Assembly: GCA_018303685.1 (NCBI GenBank)
Contig: JAGVXS010000038.1
Location: 1 to 32,443, forward strand
Source: Candidatus Woesearchaeota archaeon
GTDB taxonomy: Archaea > Nanobdellota > Nanobdellia > Woesearchaeales > GW2011-AR4
DNA length: 32,443 nt
Direction: 5' to 3'
Below are positions 24,040 to 31,566 of this stretch, one piece after another (position 1 is the first letter of the stretch; every line of letters begins with the position of its first letter). Below the pieces are notes generated by a model that made no database searches, was not told the DNA's origin, and worked only from the letters and a program-made list of their open reading frames with translations. The position numbers and the translations under genes are program-made.

Positions 24040-26079
24040 ATGATTAAAAAACTATTCACTTTAACGGCATTACTGCTTGTTTTTGCATCTCTATTTAGCG
24101 GCATTTCTTATGGAGCTTCTGGAAGCTTTTCCGGCTTTGACGTATCAATTGACAGGGTTACAGCCAATGGCAATGTCGTAACAGAGTCAAGAAGCAATCT
24201 TATGGATGATGCAAACGCATTCTCAGTCATAGTTGAGTTTACAGCTGTGAGGGCACTTGACGACGGGCACGTGGAAGCAATTTTGAGGGGGAGGCAGTCC
24301 GGCGATGTAGTGTCAGATGCAACAGGCACTTTTGACATGTTTGAAGGGCAAAACTCCATTGTATTGCTGAGCCTTGTCCTTACAGACGGGCTTAAGAGGG
24401 AAGATGAGTTTGACTTGACTGTAAAGATTGTCGACATCAGGGGAAACTCAGAGCAGAAAACCTATGGGATAAAGACAAGGGATACAAGGACAAGAGGCAG
24501 GCTTGATGTTTCAATAGACAGGGTGTTTGTCAACAACAAGGTGGTTGCCGAGTCAAAAACAAATTTTATCGACGAAAGCAATGATTTTGATGTCTTGGTT
24601 GAATTCACAGCCCTTGAGGATTTGGAAGACGCGCGTGTAGAGGCTGTTTTGAAGGACTTGAGAAGCGGCAATGTTGTCGCAGACGCCTCTTCAAATTTTG
24701 ACCTGAGCCAGGATTCAAGCTCCTCGGTTTTGCTTAGCCTTGAGCTGCTTGACAAGCTTAAGGACAGCAGCTCGTTTGAGCTGGCTGTAAGGATTGCAGA
24801 CGCTGAAGGAGATTCAGTGCAGAAAGTGTATGGACTTAGAATGAAAGATGGCAACGGCAATGGAGTTTCAGGCGGCAGCAGTTCAAGGAATTTGGACATT
24901 TCAGTAGACAGTGTGGAAGTTGAAAGCAGGGTTGTTGCTGAAAATGAGAACAATTTTGTAGTCATAGGGGAAAGCAAGAAGGAGCTGGACCTGAGGGTAA
25001 GGCTGACATCGCTTGAAGACATCCAGGACGCGCATATAGACGCTATTTTAACTTTTGAAAACGGGGATGTTGTGGCTGATGCAACAGCAGCTTTTGACAT
25101 TTCTGAAGATGAAAATGCAGCCAAGAAGCTCGAGCTTCCGCTGATTGGCAGCTTCGGGCAGAACAGCTTCAAGCTTAAAGTCAGGGTGATAGACGCAGAA
25201 GGTGATTCAGAGGAGAAAGTTTATGGCTTAAAGATAAGCAAGAAAAGGTTTCCTTTCGTGATAAGCAGCATTTCATTAAGCCCTGAAAGCAATGCAGAGG
25301 CTGGCAAGAATCTTATTGCAAAAGTCAGGTTCAGGAACAGCGGGGTAGTGCCTCTTGACGGCGTGAATGTAAAAGTAAGCATTCCCGAGCTTGGAGTTTC
25401 AGCCTCAAAATTTGCAGACAGCATAGAGGGATTTGACACAGAAGCAAGCGAGGAATTCGTGCTGAAAATACTTGACAATACACCTACTGGAACTTATACT
25501 TTGAGGTCAGAGGTAACATCGCAGTTCGGCAGCGAGAGCGAGGTAAAGGAGATTCCTGTTTTTATCCTCGGCAAAGGCGATCAGGAAAAGCAAATAGTAA
25601 ATGACAAGCTTTTAATCAACGTGCCGGTGCTGAAGCAGAGCATGAAAAATGACGGCACTGAGGCAATCTACCCAATTATGCTTACAAACAATGGCCCTGA
25701 CGCAAATTCCTACACGCTGCTGCTTGACAGCGGAGACTGGGCAGGATTCAGGCTTTCAGACTCAAACACATTTGTGCTCGAGCCAAAAGAGTCGAAAACA
25801 ATTAATGTTTATGCTTCCGCAACAGCTGCTTCAAAAGGCGAGCATATATTTGTAGCAACCATAAAAAGCAACGACAAGGTTCTGAAGCAGATCCCGCTAA
25901 AAGCCAATGTTGTTGCAGGAAAAGGGCTATTGGCAGCTAATCTTAAAAATATACTTGGGATGCTACTCATCAGTTTTGTGGTTTTGCTTGCTGCAGTGGG
26001 CTTGTTTTTCGGCGTCAAAAGGCTGGCGCAGGGAAGTAACGAAGAGGAAATGCAGGAAGAAATGCAGGATTATTACTGA
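24040..26079 (+). CDS. Membrane-anchored surface protein with three tandem repeat domains
   Basis: 679 aa. A signal peptide (residues 1 to about 25, ending SYGA) precedes three homologous domains of about 113 residues: 33-145, 155-267 and 285-400. Each has a DVSIDRV-like opening, a DVVADAT-like middle and ends EGDS.QKVYGL. Then come a CARDB-like Ig domain (about 404-515), a second Ig/NEW3-like domain (about 525-635), one transmembrane helix (about 637-660) and a short acidic tail ending MQDYY. The body therefore faces outside. It contains no N-X-S/T sequon despite about 40 Asn. It is followed after 18 nt by a second Ig-like protein, probably co-transcribed. It could be an S-layer component, receptor or adhesin; I recognise no named family for the repeats. 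Confidence 0.82.
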   Translation: MIKKLFTLTALLLVFASLFSGISYGASGSFSGFDVSIDRVTANGNVVTESRSNLMDDANAFSVIVEFTAVRALDDGHVEAILRGRQSGDVVSDATGTFDMFEGQNSIVLLSLVLTDGLKREDEFDLTVKIVDIRGNSEQKTYGIKTRDTRTRGRLDVSIDRVFVNNKVVAESKTNFIDESNDFDVLVEFTALEDLEDARVEAVLKDLRSGNVVADASSNFDLSQDSSSSVLLSLELLDKLKDSSSFELAVRIADAEGDSVQKVYGLRMKDGNGNGVSGGSSSRNLDISVDSVEVESRVVAENENNFVVIGESKKELDLRVRLTSLEDIQDAHIDAILTFENGDVVADATAAFDISEDENAAKKLELPLIGSFGQNSFKLKVRVIDAEGDSEEKVYGLKISKKRFPFVISSISLSPESNAEAGKNLIAKVRFRNSGVVPLDGVNVKVSIPELGVSASKFADSIEGFDTEASEEFVLKILDNTPTGTYTLRSEVTSQFGSESEVKEIPVFILGKGDQEKQIVNDKLLINVPVLKQSMKNDGTEAIYPIMLTNNGPDANSYTLLLDSGDWAGFRLSDSNTFVLEPKESKTINVYASATAASKGEHIFVATIKSNDKVLKQIPLKANVVAGKGLLAANLKNILGMLLISFVVLLAAVGLFFGVKRLAQGSNEEEMQEEMQDYY

Positions 26080-26097
26080 CTGTTCAAATTCAATTTC

Positions 26098-27594
26098 ATG
26101 AATCAGATAAAAAAGATGCTGATGCTTTTTGTATTCTTGTTTTTAATTAGCCAGGCTTATGCGCAGGACTTCTCATTATTCTCAGGAAAATTTTATGACC
26201 TGAAGCAGGGCGAAAAAAGCATTGATTTTGAGCCTTACAACGGCACTTACAACATATGCGGGAATGAAGAAAAGACAATACCAATACTTGTTGCGAACAA
26301 AGGCGCAGCCGGTAACAAATATTCTCTGGATTTAGCAGGGGTGAGCTGGGCAAGCCTGAATGTAAATGAATTTGCATTGCCAAAAAAGCAGAGCGGTGCT
26401 ATATTCCTGAATTTAAATCCCGGCATTGATGCGGAGGGGAAATACAGCATAAAAGTAAATGGCGTTTCTTTGGCTGGAAATATTGAAAGAAGCCTTGACA
26501 TTGACGTAAACGTCGAGAAATGCCACTCATTTAGCCTGGAGATTGAAAAGGACTATGACAGGGTTTGCGGCGGTGCAGTTAAAAAATACACGGGAGAAAT
26601 TGCAAATGAAGGCAAGGGAAAAAATGATTTTGAGCTCGGCATCCGGGGGCCTAACTGGATAAGCATGGATGAAAATGAATATTCAATCGATGCGGGTGGA
26701 AGGCAGAAATTTGAGTTCAATGCGGATATTCCTGCAGGCGCAAAGGGCATTTTTGACGTTGTTGTGAGCACCGCAATAAAAAGTCTGCCGTCAGTAAAAT
26801 CGGAAAAAAAGCTGGGCATAGAGGTTGTGCCAAAGTACGACTGCTACAAAGCAGATTTTTTGGCAGATTCAAAAATAACAAATTATTATTCAGACGAGTA
26901 CATTTTAATAAAAATAAAAAATGATGGAATCAAGCAGGCAGGCTACAAAATCAGTTTGGATGCTCCGGATTGGGTTTCTGTCGATGCAAAAGAAATTGTA
27001 GTGAATCCGCAGCAGTATGGCGGCGTAAACTTGCATTTAAATCCCGGCAATGAAGTTCCTGAAGGAACTTATCCAATAAAAATCAATGCGGAATTTGACG
27101 ATGTTTTATATTCAAAGAATGCCGATGTCGTTCTAAAGAGAAACAAATTTGCAGATATAAAGTCTATTTTTGCATTCTACCTGTATTACTTTTATGTTTT
27201 GGCATTTATCCTAATATCCTTGTTTATTCTCAGGCGGCAAATAAAAAATAAGATAAAAACATCGTATAAAAATTATCGTGTAAGAAAAGCAAGATTAAAG
27301 GCTTTGGAAGCCGCCAGGGAAGCAAGGCAAAAGAAAGCAAAAGAAACCAGGAAGCCTGAATTCAAAATCAAAAAATTCAGCTGGAAATGGTTTTTGATTG
27401 CATTAATTGCAGTTTTTTCATTGCTGTTTTTTTCAGCCTGGAAATTTGATTTTCCCGTCTCAAAAGAAATCCTAGAAGATTATTACGCTTATTTCATCAC
27501 TGGAATTTTGATTTCTTTGGCTATAATATTGCTGATAGAATTCTACAAGCCGCTGTTTAGGGTTCTGGAAAAAATAGGCAGAAAGAAAAAATAA
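26098..27594 (+). CDS. Surface protein with Ig/NEW3-like domains and three C-terminal membrane helices
   Basis: 498 aa. The signal peptide is cleaved probably after SQAYA (residue 22). Three related beta domains follow, each opening near a cysteine (YNICGNEE, YDRVCGGA, KYDCYKAD) and each containing a W-hydrophobic-S/V pattern (VSWASLN, PNWISMD, PDWVSVD) typical of NEW3/COG1470-like Ig folds. A helix (IFAFYLYYFYVLAFILISLF) leads into a basic, lysine/arginine/alanine-rich cytoplasmic helical segment of about 70 residues, then two more helices. Only one sequon (NGT) is visible. It forms a likely operon with the gene before it. The function is unknown; the topology suggests a surface-to-cytoplasm linker. 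Confidence 0.82.
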   Translation: MNQIKKMLMLFVFLFLISQAYAQDFSLFSGKFYDLKQGEKSIDFEPYNGTYNICGNEEKTIPILVANKGAAGNKYSLDLAGVSWASLNVNEFALPKKQSGAIFLNLNPGIDAEGKYSIKVNGVSLAGNIERSLDIDVNVEKCHSFSLEIEKDYDRVCGGAVKKYTGEIANEGKGKNDFELGIRGPNWISMDENEYSIDAGGRQKFEFNADIPAGAKGIFDVVVSTAIKSLPSVKSEKKLGIEVVPKYDCYKADFLADSKITNYYSDEYILIKIKNDGIKQAGYKISLDAPDWVSVDAKEIVVNPQQYGGVNLHLNPGNEVPEGTYPIKINAEFDDVLYSKNADVVLKRNKFADIKSIFAFYLYYFYVLAFILISLFILRRQIKNKIKTSYKNYRVRKARLKALEAAREARQKKAKETRKPEFKIKKFSWKWFLIALIAVFSLLFFSAWKFDFPVSKEILEDYYAYFITGILISLAIILLIEFYKPLFRVLEKIGRKKK

Positions 27595-27596
27595 GT

Positions 27597-27771
27597 GGGG
27601 ACGTAGGGATTTTCGCTTTGTTTCGAACCCTAATTTCGGCTCTTAGTAATTTCTTACTAAAATCCACCGGTATCACCTTCAGTAATTCATCGTCTTGCGA
27701 CTCATCGCTCCAATGCTGGAGCCGGTGATAATAACCAGGCTGTACGGATTACTCCTTTATACGACGTCCCC
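27597..27771 (-). ncRNA. Candidate novel structured RNA gene (175 nt)
   Basis: The ends pair perfectly: GGGGACGT with ACGTCCCC. On the minus strand the internal hairpins carry GNRA loops: GGA-GUAA-UCC, GUC-GCAA-GAC and a 7-bp UUAGUAA-GAAA-UUACUAA. There is also GCUCCA/UGGAGC, UAUCACC/GGUGAUA and a UAGGG/CCCUA stem that directly continues into the terminal helix and opens with UUCGAAA, as in a tRNA T-arm. A TATA box lies about 29 nt upstream of the 5' end and UUAUUUUUUCUUUC follows the 3' end, so both ends are explained. Plus-strand reading would turn the GNRA loops into UUAC, UUGC and UUUC, which favours minus. No known family is recognised. Confidence 0.65.
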
Positions 27772-27795
27772 TTAAGTTTGAAGTAATCTAATCTT

Positions 27796-27804
27796 TATTT
27801 AAAA
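27796..27804 (-). promoter_or_regulatory. TATA box of the candidate structured RNA
   Basis: Minus-strand TTTTAAATA, centred 29 nt from the first G of the RNA at 27771. No protein gene starts downstream of it on this strand. Confidence 0.6.
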
Positions 27805-27814
27805 GTTGTTGTTT

Positions 27815-28204
27815 TTATTCTAGAATTATAACGTTGTCCAATCCTTTAAAGTGATTGTCGCCCGATACCAGTGTGGCATTGCTTAGCATGGCGGAGCTGT
27901 ATATCAAGCTGTCCACAGTATGCAGCTTGCGCTTAAGCGATACTTCAGCAGCATTCCTGCATATTTTTTCATCTAACACTATTACCAAGCCTCTGCTTTT
28001 TATAAAATCCAAAAATCCCTCAATTTTCGGTTCTTTGGCATTCCTCATCAGCATCTTTCTCTTGATTTCAAAAATTGACAGCACAGAAGTCATTATCAGA
28101 TACCTCCCACCTTCGATAAATTTCCTGCTTAAATCATTTTCCGCCAGAAAATAGGACAGCCATGCAGAGGAATCCAGAAAAAGGCGTTCACCTGTCACTT
28201 TCAT
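27815..28204 (-). CDS. vapC: PIN-domain toxin ribonuclease (VapC-like)
   Basis: 129 aa, normal length for VapC. The four acidic PIN residues are visible: D11 in FLDSSAW, E46 in SIFEIKRK, D98 in TVDSLIY and D116 in VSGDNHF. The family cleaves RNA, often tRNA or rRNA, when freed from its antitoxin. The start overlaps the antitoxin stop by 17 nt, the usual VapBC coupling. Catalytic residues are intact, so it should be active. Confidence 0.9.
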   Translation of the reverse strand: MKVTGERLFLDSSAWLSYFLAENDLSRKFIEGGRYLIMTSVLSIFEIKRKMLMRNAKEPKIEGFLDFIKSRGLVIVLDEKICRNAAEVSLKRKLHTVDSLIYSSAMLSNATLVSGDNHFKGLDNVIILE

Positions 28205-28388
28205 CCCTCAGCCCCCTTAATATATTCTTCATGCTTTTTTCCTTCCCCAGGGCGCCGTACATTGACTTCTTGACTCCGCCTCTCAGTACTTTGTTTATTA
28301 CATCGTCGTAGCTTTCAGCATTCAAGCTGTCCTTAAACTTTTTCAATAGGTCAAGAGTTTCACTATTAATCTGGATTGTAGTTGGCAT
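28188..28388 (-). CDS. vapB: Antitoxin with ribbon-helix-helix domain (VapB-like)
   Basis: 66 aa. The N-terminus TTIQINSETLDLLKKFKD reads as the RHH beta strand and first helix, and SYDDVINKVLRGG as the second helix. The C-terminal ~30 residues (SMYGALGKEKSMKNILRGLRDE) would wrap the toxin. Family members repress their own operon. The ATG lies about 28 nt from a strong TATA box and inside an AT palindrome, consistent with autoregulation. Confidence 0.88.
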   Translation of the reverse strand: MPTTIQINSETLDLLKKFKDSLNAESYDDVINKVLRGGVKKSMYGALGKEKSMKNILRGLRDESDR

Positions 28389-28422
28389 ATAATATTATAA
28401 TACTATAGGCTTATATATAAAC
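28388..28422 (-). promoter_or_regulatory. vapBC promoter with AT palindrome
   Basis: TATA element TTTATATATAA on the minus strand (28411-28422) with a leaderless start near 28390. The perfect palindrome TATAATATTATA (28388-28399) covers the start site and ATG and is a plausible VapB operator. Confidence 0.6.
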
Positions 28423-28528
28423 TTTTCTGTTTTACAAGCGGTTTACTTTTTCTTGCTGGGAAATCACAAAGTTGCTCTCATATTTTTTGATTTGTTTTAT
28501 TGACTTGAATTTAACAATTAAAAAATAT
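28389..28528. other. Intergenic gap between DUF192 and vapB
   Basis: 140 nt, AT-rich. The right-hand part of the vapB promoter lies at its left end. I see no ORF, hairpin or repeat in the rest. Confidence 0.6.
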
Positions 28529-28783
28529 TCAAAACTCAATTTTATCCCCAATCTCCGTCTTTGTTTTCTTTATAATTCCATTCGGCAGTTCTATCGCATA
28601 CATCGCCTTTTTCCCTGATTTACAGAATGTGAACGGCCTGAAATTTTCCTTGGCATCAACTGCGATTTTATTTTTATCGAGGAACAATACATCAATCGGG
28701 TAGAAGACAAAAACCATGTGCATATCCCCGCATAATTCTGCATCATTTGCAATAATTTTATTTTTTGTTGTGTTTTTTATCAT
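28529..28783 (-). CDS. DUF192 protein, short form
   Basis: 84 aa. MHMVFVFYPIDVLFLDKN, KENFRPFTF, KKAMYAIELPNG and EIGDKIEF are the successive DUF192 motifs; the archaeal MrFPiDVvFLD version is closest. Full-length DUF192 domains are about 110-130 residues with an exported N-terminus. This copy has only about 20 residues before the core and no signal peptide, so it is probably cytoplasmic. The function of the family is not established. It lies alone on the minus strand behind a TATA box with a leader of about 40 nt. Confidence 0.82.
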   Translation of the reverse strand: MIKNTTKNKIIANDAELCGDMHMVFVFYPIDVLFLDKNKIAVDAKENFRPFTFCKSGKKAMYAIELPNGIIKKTKTEIGDKIEF

Positions 28784-28809
28784 TTTTTTGATTATTTTGC
28801 TAAAACTAT

Positions 28810-28853
28810 CCTATAATATAATCCTATAATATAATTATTGTAGTATATAAATA
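28810..28853 (-). promoter_or_regulatory. DUF192 promoter with tandem 13-bp repeat
   Basis: CCTATAATATAAT occurs twice in tandem (28810-28822 and 28823-28835), exactly around the start predicted by the minus-strand TATA box TATTTATATAC (28843-28853). It looks like a duplicated operator. Confidence 0.5.
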
Positions 28854-28869
28854 TTGATAAAATAACAAA

Positions 28870-29039
28870 AAGTTTAAATACAACTTCATTTTGTTGATTT
28901 GAAAAGGGGGTTTGGCGTTTTCAAACATAAGCTTGGATGGAAAGCTGGCTGTATATAAACTATATGCCTAAATCAAAAGATTTAAATATGTGCTGCCAAA
29001 CCAATAGCCTTTAAATATCCGCCGCATAAAGAGGAGTGA
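28870..29039 (+). promoter_or_regulatory. Upstream region of the giant surface protein: several TATA boxes and a hairpin
   Basis: Three plus-strand TATA candidates are visible: AGTTTAAATAC (near 28871), GATTTAAATATG (near 28980) and CTTTAAATA (29009-29017). TTTGAAAA (28898-28905) and TTTTCAAA (28918-28925) form an 8-bp hairpin with a G-rich loop. GAGGAGTGA (29031-29039) is a good ribosome site before the ATG at 29044. The middle TATA box best fits a leader that still contains the ribosome site. Confidence 0.5.
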
Positions 29040-29043
29040 ATTA

Positions 29044-31566
29044 ATGAAAAAAGAGGAGACTAGGAGTTTGTTTAATTCTCAAGACGGCAAGATAAATGTA
29101 TTGCTCTTATTCTCTATTCTCTTGATTTTTGCTTTTATGATGCTGGCTGTGAATGCGGTGATAACTATTACGTTAGTTGCGCCTGTTGACGGCTCTATTA
29201 ATGGTTCTAGTGCTAGACAAGTCAACTTCAGTTTCACACCTATTTGGAATGGTGATAATGATGATAGTGGAAACTGCAGTGTTTGGACGAATATAACTGG
29301 AACATGGGCAGAAGCTGCAGTAAACTCCTCTAATAATTCGGTAATAAACAATACTGTAAGCACTATTAATGCAACATTTGACAGGGACATGGGTAATTTT
29401 AGCTGGGCAATAGGCTGCACAAACAAATCAAATGGTGTGTTTAACTTCTCTGTGAACAGAACTTTATCAATGGATTCAGGTGCCCCTGCTGTCATTGCAG
29501 ACACTCCAAAAGGGCTCATACAAAATAACCTGCATCTTAACATTACAGGCTATACACATGTAACAGCTAATTTCTCAGACAACGGCTCGCTAGCAGCGGT
29601 GTATTATGTATTAAATTCTCTTAATGGAGGCTTAGGCACTAATGAGACGGTAAGTGCCTTAAGCAGAAACATGAGTTTATTTGCTGGCAGCTATAATGCA
29701 AGCATTCCACTTGACTTCAACAGCAGCTTTAGGGGTCCGGGAATACACAGCATTTACTTCTGCGCAAATGACACTTTTGCAAGGCAGACATGCCGTGGAC
29801 CATTTGACTTTGTAGTGTCTGGCGTCAATATATCCCAGATGGAAACCCTATTTTCAGCACTGCCTAACGTGAACCCAGACGGAGGTGCTTCTACATTTAA
29901 CTTCGGAGGACTGAACATCACTTATGGAAATGGCACAGAAATAACTGCAGATTCTTTCTTCAATCCACTTGGGGGCAACTTCACTTTTATATTCAATATC
30001 ACTGGCGGGCCTAGCATATATATTGTTGGCGGCAGGCTTAATGAAAATAATTTGTCCGCTGCAGGCAAAACCAACTTCAGCAGGGAAATCACTCCTGAGG
30101 TAAGGCAGGCAACAGGCACCGGCTATAGGTCTAATTTGTCATGGTTTGACATAGCAAGCTTCATTCCAAGCGAAGTTTCCTACGAGTTTGGAATTATAGC
30201 AATGCCTGGAATCTTCAGCAAAAAACTATATTGCAATGGCACTTCTGTTTCAAATCCAAACTGCTTCACAGTAAATAGGTGCAATGCCACAGCCTTTAAC
30301 ATATTCAACAGCACAAGGGTAATCCCGCCAAACAGCGCATGCTGGCTTGATAGTGGTACTACTGGCATCTTCTGGGATGTTGCTGGCGTAAGCAATTTAT
30401 CAAACTCTGGCACTACCTATATGTTTGTTGACCATTTCTCAGGTCCCGTAGGTGGAAACGACTTTGGCGGCCCGGATAATATTACTTTCTCAGCGCCAAC
30501 AGACTTTTTGAATGTAAGTACTGCTGGAGAAAGGACAATAACATTCTCGGTGTTTGATACAAACAGCACAGGCATTAATCTTACAAGAAATGGAACTATA
30601 AACGTAACCATCTTCTTGGGAGGAAGTAATCTATCATTCTTTAATTACACAAACCAGAGCAATATCAACAGATTGACGTGCACAACAGCAGACATAGTAA
30701 GTCCCCAAAACACAACGGCAGTTTCATGTAACCTATCATTCAACTTCGCATACAATGGCACTTATACAATAAACGTTTCAGCCTCAGACACAAGCAACAA
30801 TACCAACTTTGGCAATAACGCAACAAGAATAACAGTAGATAACATAAAGCCCGTTATTAGTTATTTCAACATAACAAACAGCTCTACATTCAATGCTTCA
30901 GGCGGCGATTTCGCCAATACAACTGAATTAGGAAGTGTTGATCCAGCAGCAGTTCCGGCAGGTGGAGGCTCATGGGCACAGGGCAATAGAACTCTGTGGG
31001 CTGTTGCAAACTGGACAGATAACTTGACAAGGCCAGTAAATGCAATCTTGCAGTTCTATAATGTGTCTAAGAACGATTGGGTAACTATCAATACAACAAA
31101 TGTCACGCCTTCTGCAACAAGTGTTGGCGGCTGGACTAATATATCATTTGCAGTTCCAACCGGGCACAATGACTTTGAAGGCAGGAATATAACATTCAGG
31201 CTTGTAGTGAATGACAGCGTGCAGAACCTTGAAAACTCAAGCAACAGGACAATCACCATTAACGACACAACAAAGCCGACTATAACTGTCACTATTAACG
31301 ACTTAGTCCATTTAAACGGCACAAACACATCAGATACAACCCCAAAAATAATATGGAATGTTACTGAAAACAACAGGCTCAGGAATATCAGTGTGCGGAT
31401 TGATGGAAGCAGTAGTATTCCATGCAACAAGTACACGCTCTTTGAAGAAGCAGATGACTTGACTAAATCCAACAGGAATGGCAGTATAACAGTAAGCAGC
31501 ACAGAAGCATGCCCAGACTATACAAAGCGGAAGCCAGCCAGGCTTGACTTTCAGCAGCATGACTAG
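29044..31566 (+). CDS. Giant sequon-rich surface protein, N-terminal part before an apparent frameshift
   Basis: 840 aa in this frame. A signal or anchor helix (LLLFSILLIFAFMMLAVNA, about residues 20-38) precedes repeated Ig/cadherin-like units with VDNIKPVISYFN, NDTTKPTITVT and similar boundaries. I count roughly 68 N-X-S/T sequons, about one per 12 residues, so heavy AglB glycosylation is likely. Paired cysteines are scattered (for example CNGTSVSNPNC). The last ~15 residues (KRKPARLDFQQHD) are out of character. The following DNA continues the same protein in the next frame, so this stop is probably not the natural end. Likely a DPANN surface adhesin or filament; no specific partner is visible. 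Confidence 0.85.
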   Translation: MKKEETRSLFNSQDGKINVLLLFSILLIFAFMMLAVNAVITITLVAPVDGSINGSSARQVNFSFTPIWNGDNDDSGNCSVWTNITGTWAEAAVNSSNNSVINNTVSTINATFDRDMGNFSWAIGCTNKSNGVFNFSVNRTLSMDSGAPAVIADTPKGLIQNNLHLNITGYTHVTANFSDNGSLAAVYYVLNSLNGGLGTNETVSALSRNMSLFAGSYNASIPLDFNSSFRGPGIHSIYFCANDTFARQTCRGPFDFVVSGVNISQMETLFSALPNVNPDGGASTFNFGGLNITYGNGTEITADSFFNPLGGNFTFIFNITGGPSIYIVGGRLNENNLSAAGKTNFSREITPEVRQATGTGYRSNLSWFDIASFIPSEVSYEFGIIAMPGIFSKKLYCNGTSVSNPNCFTVNRCNATAFNIFNSTRVIPPNSACWLDSGTTGIFWDVAGVSNLSNSGTTYMFVDHFSGPVGGNDFGGPDNITFSAPTDFLNVSTAGERTITFSVFDTNSTGINLTRNGTINVTIFLGGSNLSFFNYTNQSNINRLTCTTADIVSPQNTTAVSCNLSFNFAYNGTYTINVSASDTSNNTNFGNNATRITVDNIKPVISYFNITNSSTFNASGGDFANTTELGSVDPAAVPAGGGSWAQGNRTLWAVANWTDNLTRPVNAILQFYNVSKNDWVTINTTNVTPSATSVGGWTNISFAVPTGHNDFEGRNITFRLVVNDSVQNLENSSNRTITINDTTKPTITVTINDLVHLNGTNTSDTTPKIIWNVTENNRLRNISVRIDGSSSIPCNKYTLFEEADDLTKSNRNGSITVSSTEACPDYTKRKPARLDFQQHD

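Noticed and set aside
24462-25172. 236-aa minus-strand ORF opposite the surface protein
   Set aside because: It is a shadow of the serine/leucine-rich coding strand with low-complexity composition and no promoter or family motif. The same holds for other long antisense ORFs such as 1506-2042, 2897-3481 and 17881-18516.
27597-27771. Ordinary tRNA gene
   Set aside because: The acceptor-like helix, U8 and UUCGAAA T-loop are suggestive, but the putative T-loop has 12 extra bases, the D-loop would be 13 nt, no anticodon arm with a 7-nt loop can be drawn and the element is 175 nt. An intron-rich tRNA is not fully excluded.
27597-27771. RNase P RNA, SRP RNA or hammerhead ribozyme
   Set aside because: The conserved RNase P CR-I/CR-V segments and the SRP helix-8 motif are missing. 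GAUGAG occurs, but the GAAA-stem-UH part of a hammerhead core is not in place.
31490-31566. Programmed frameshifting
   Set aside because: No slippery heptamer, rare-codon stall plus stop, or downstream pseudoknot is evident. An indel is the simpler explanation.
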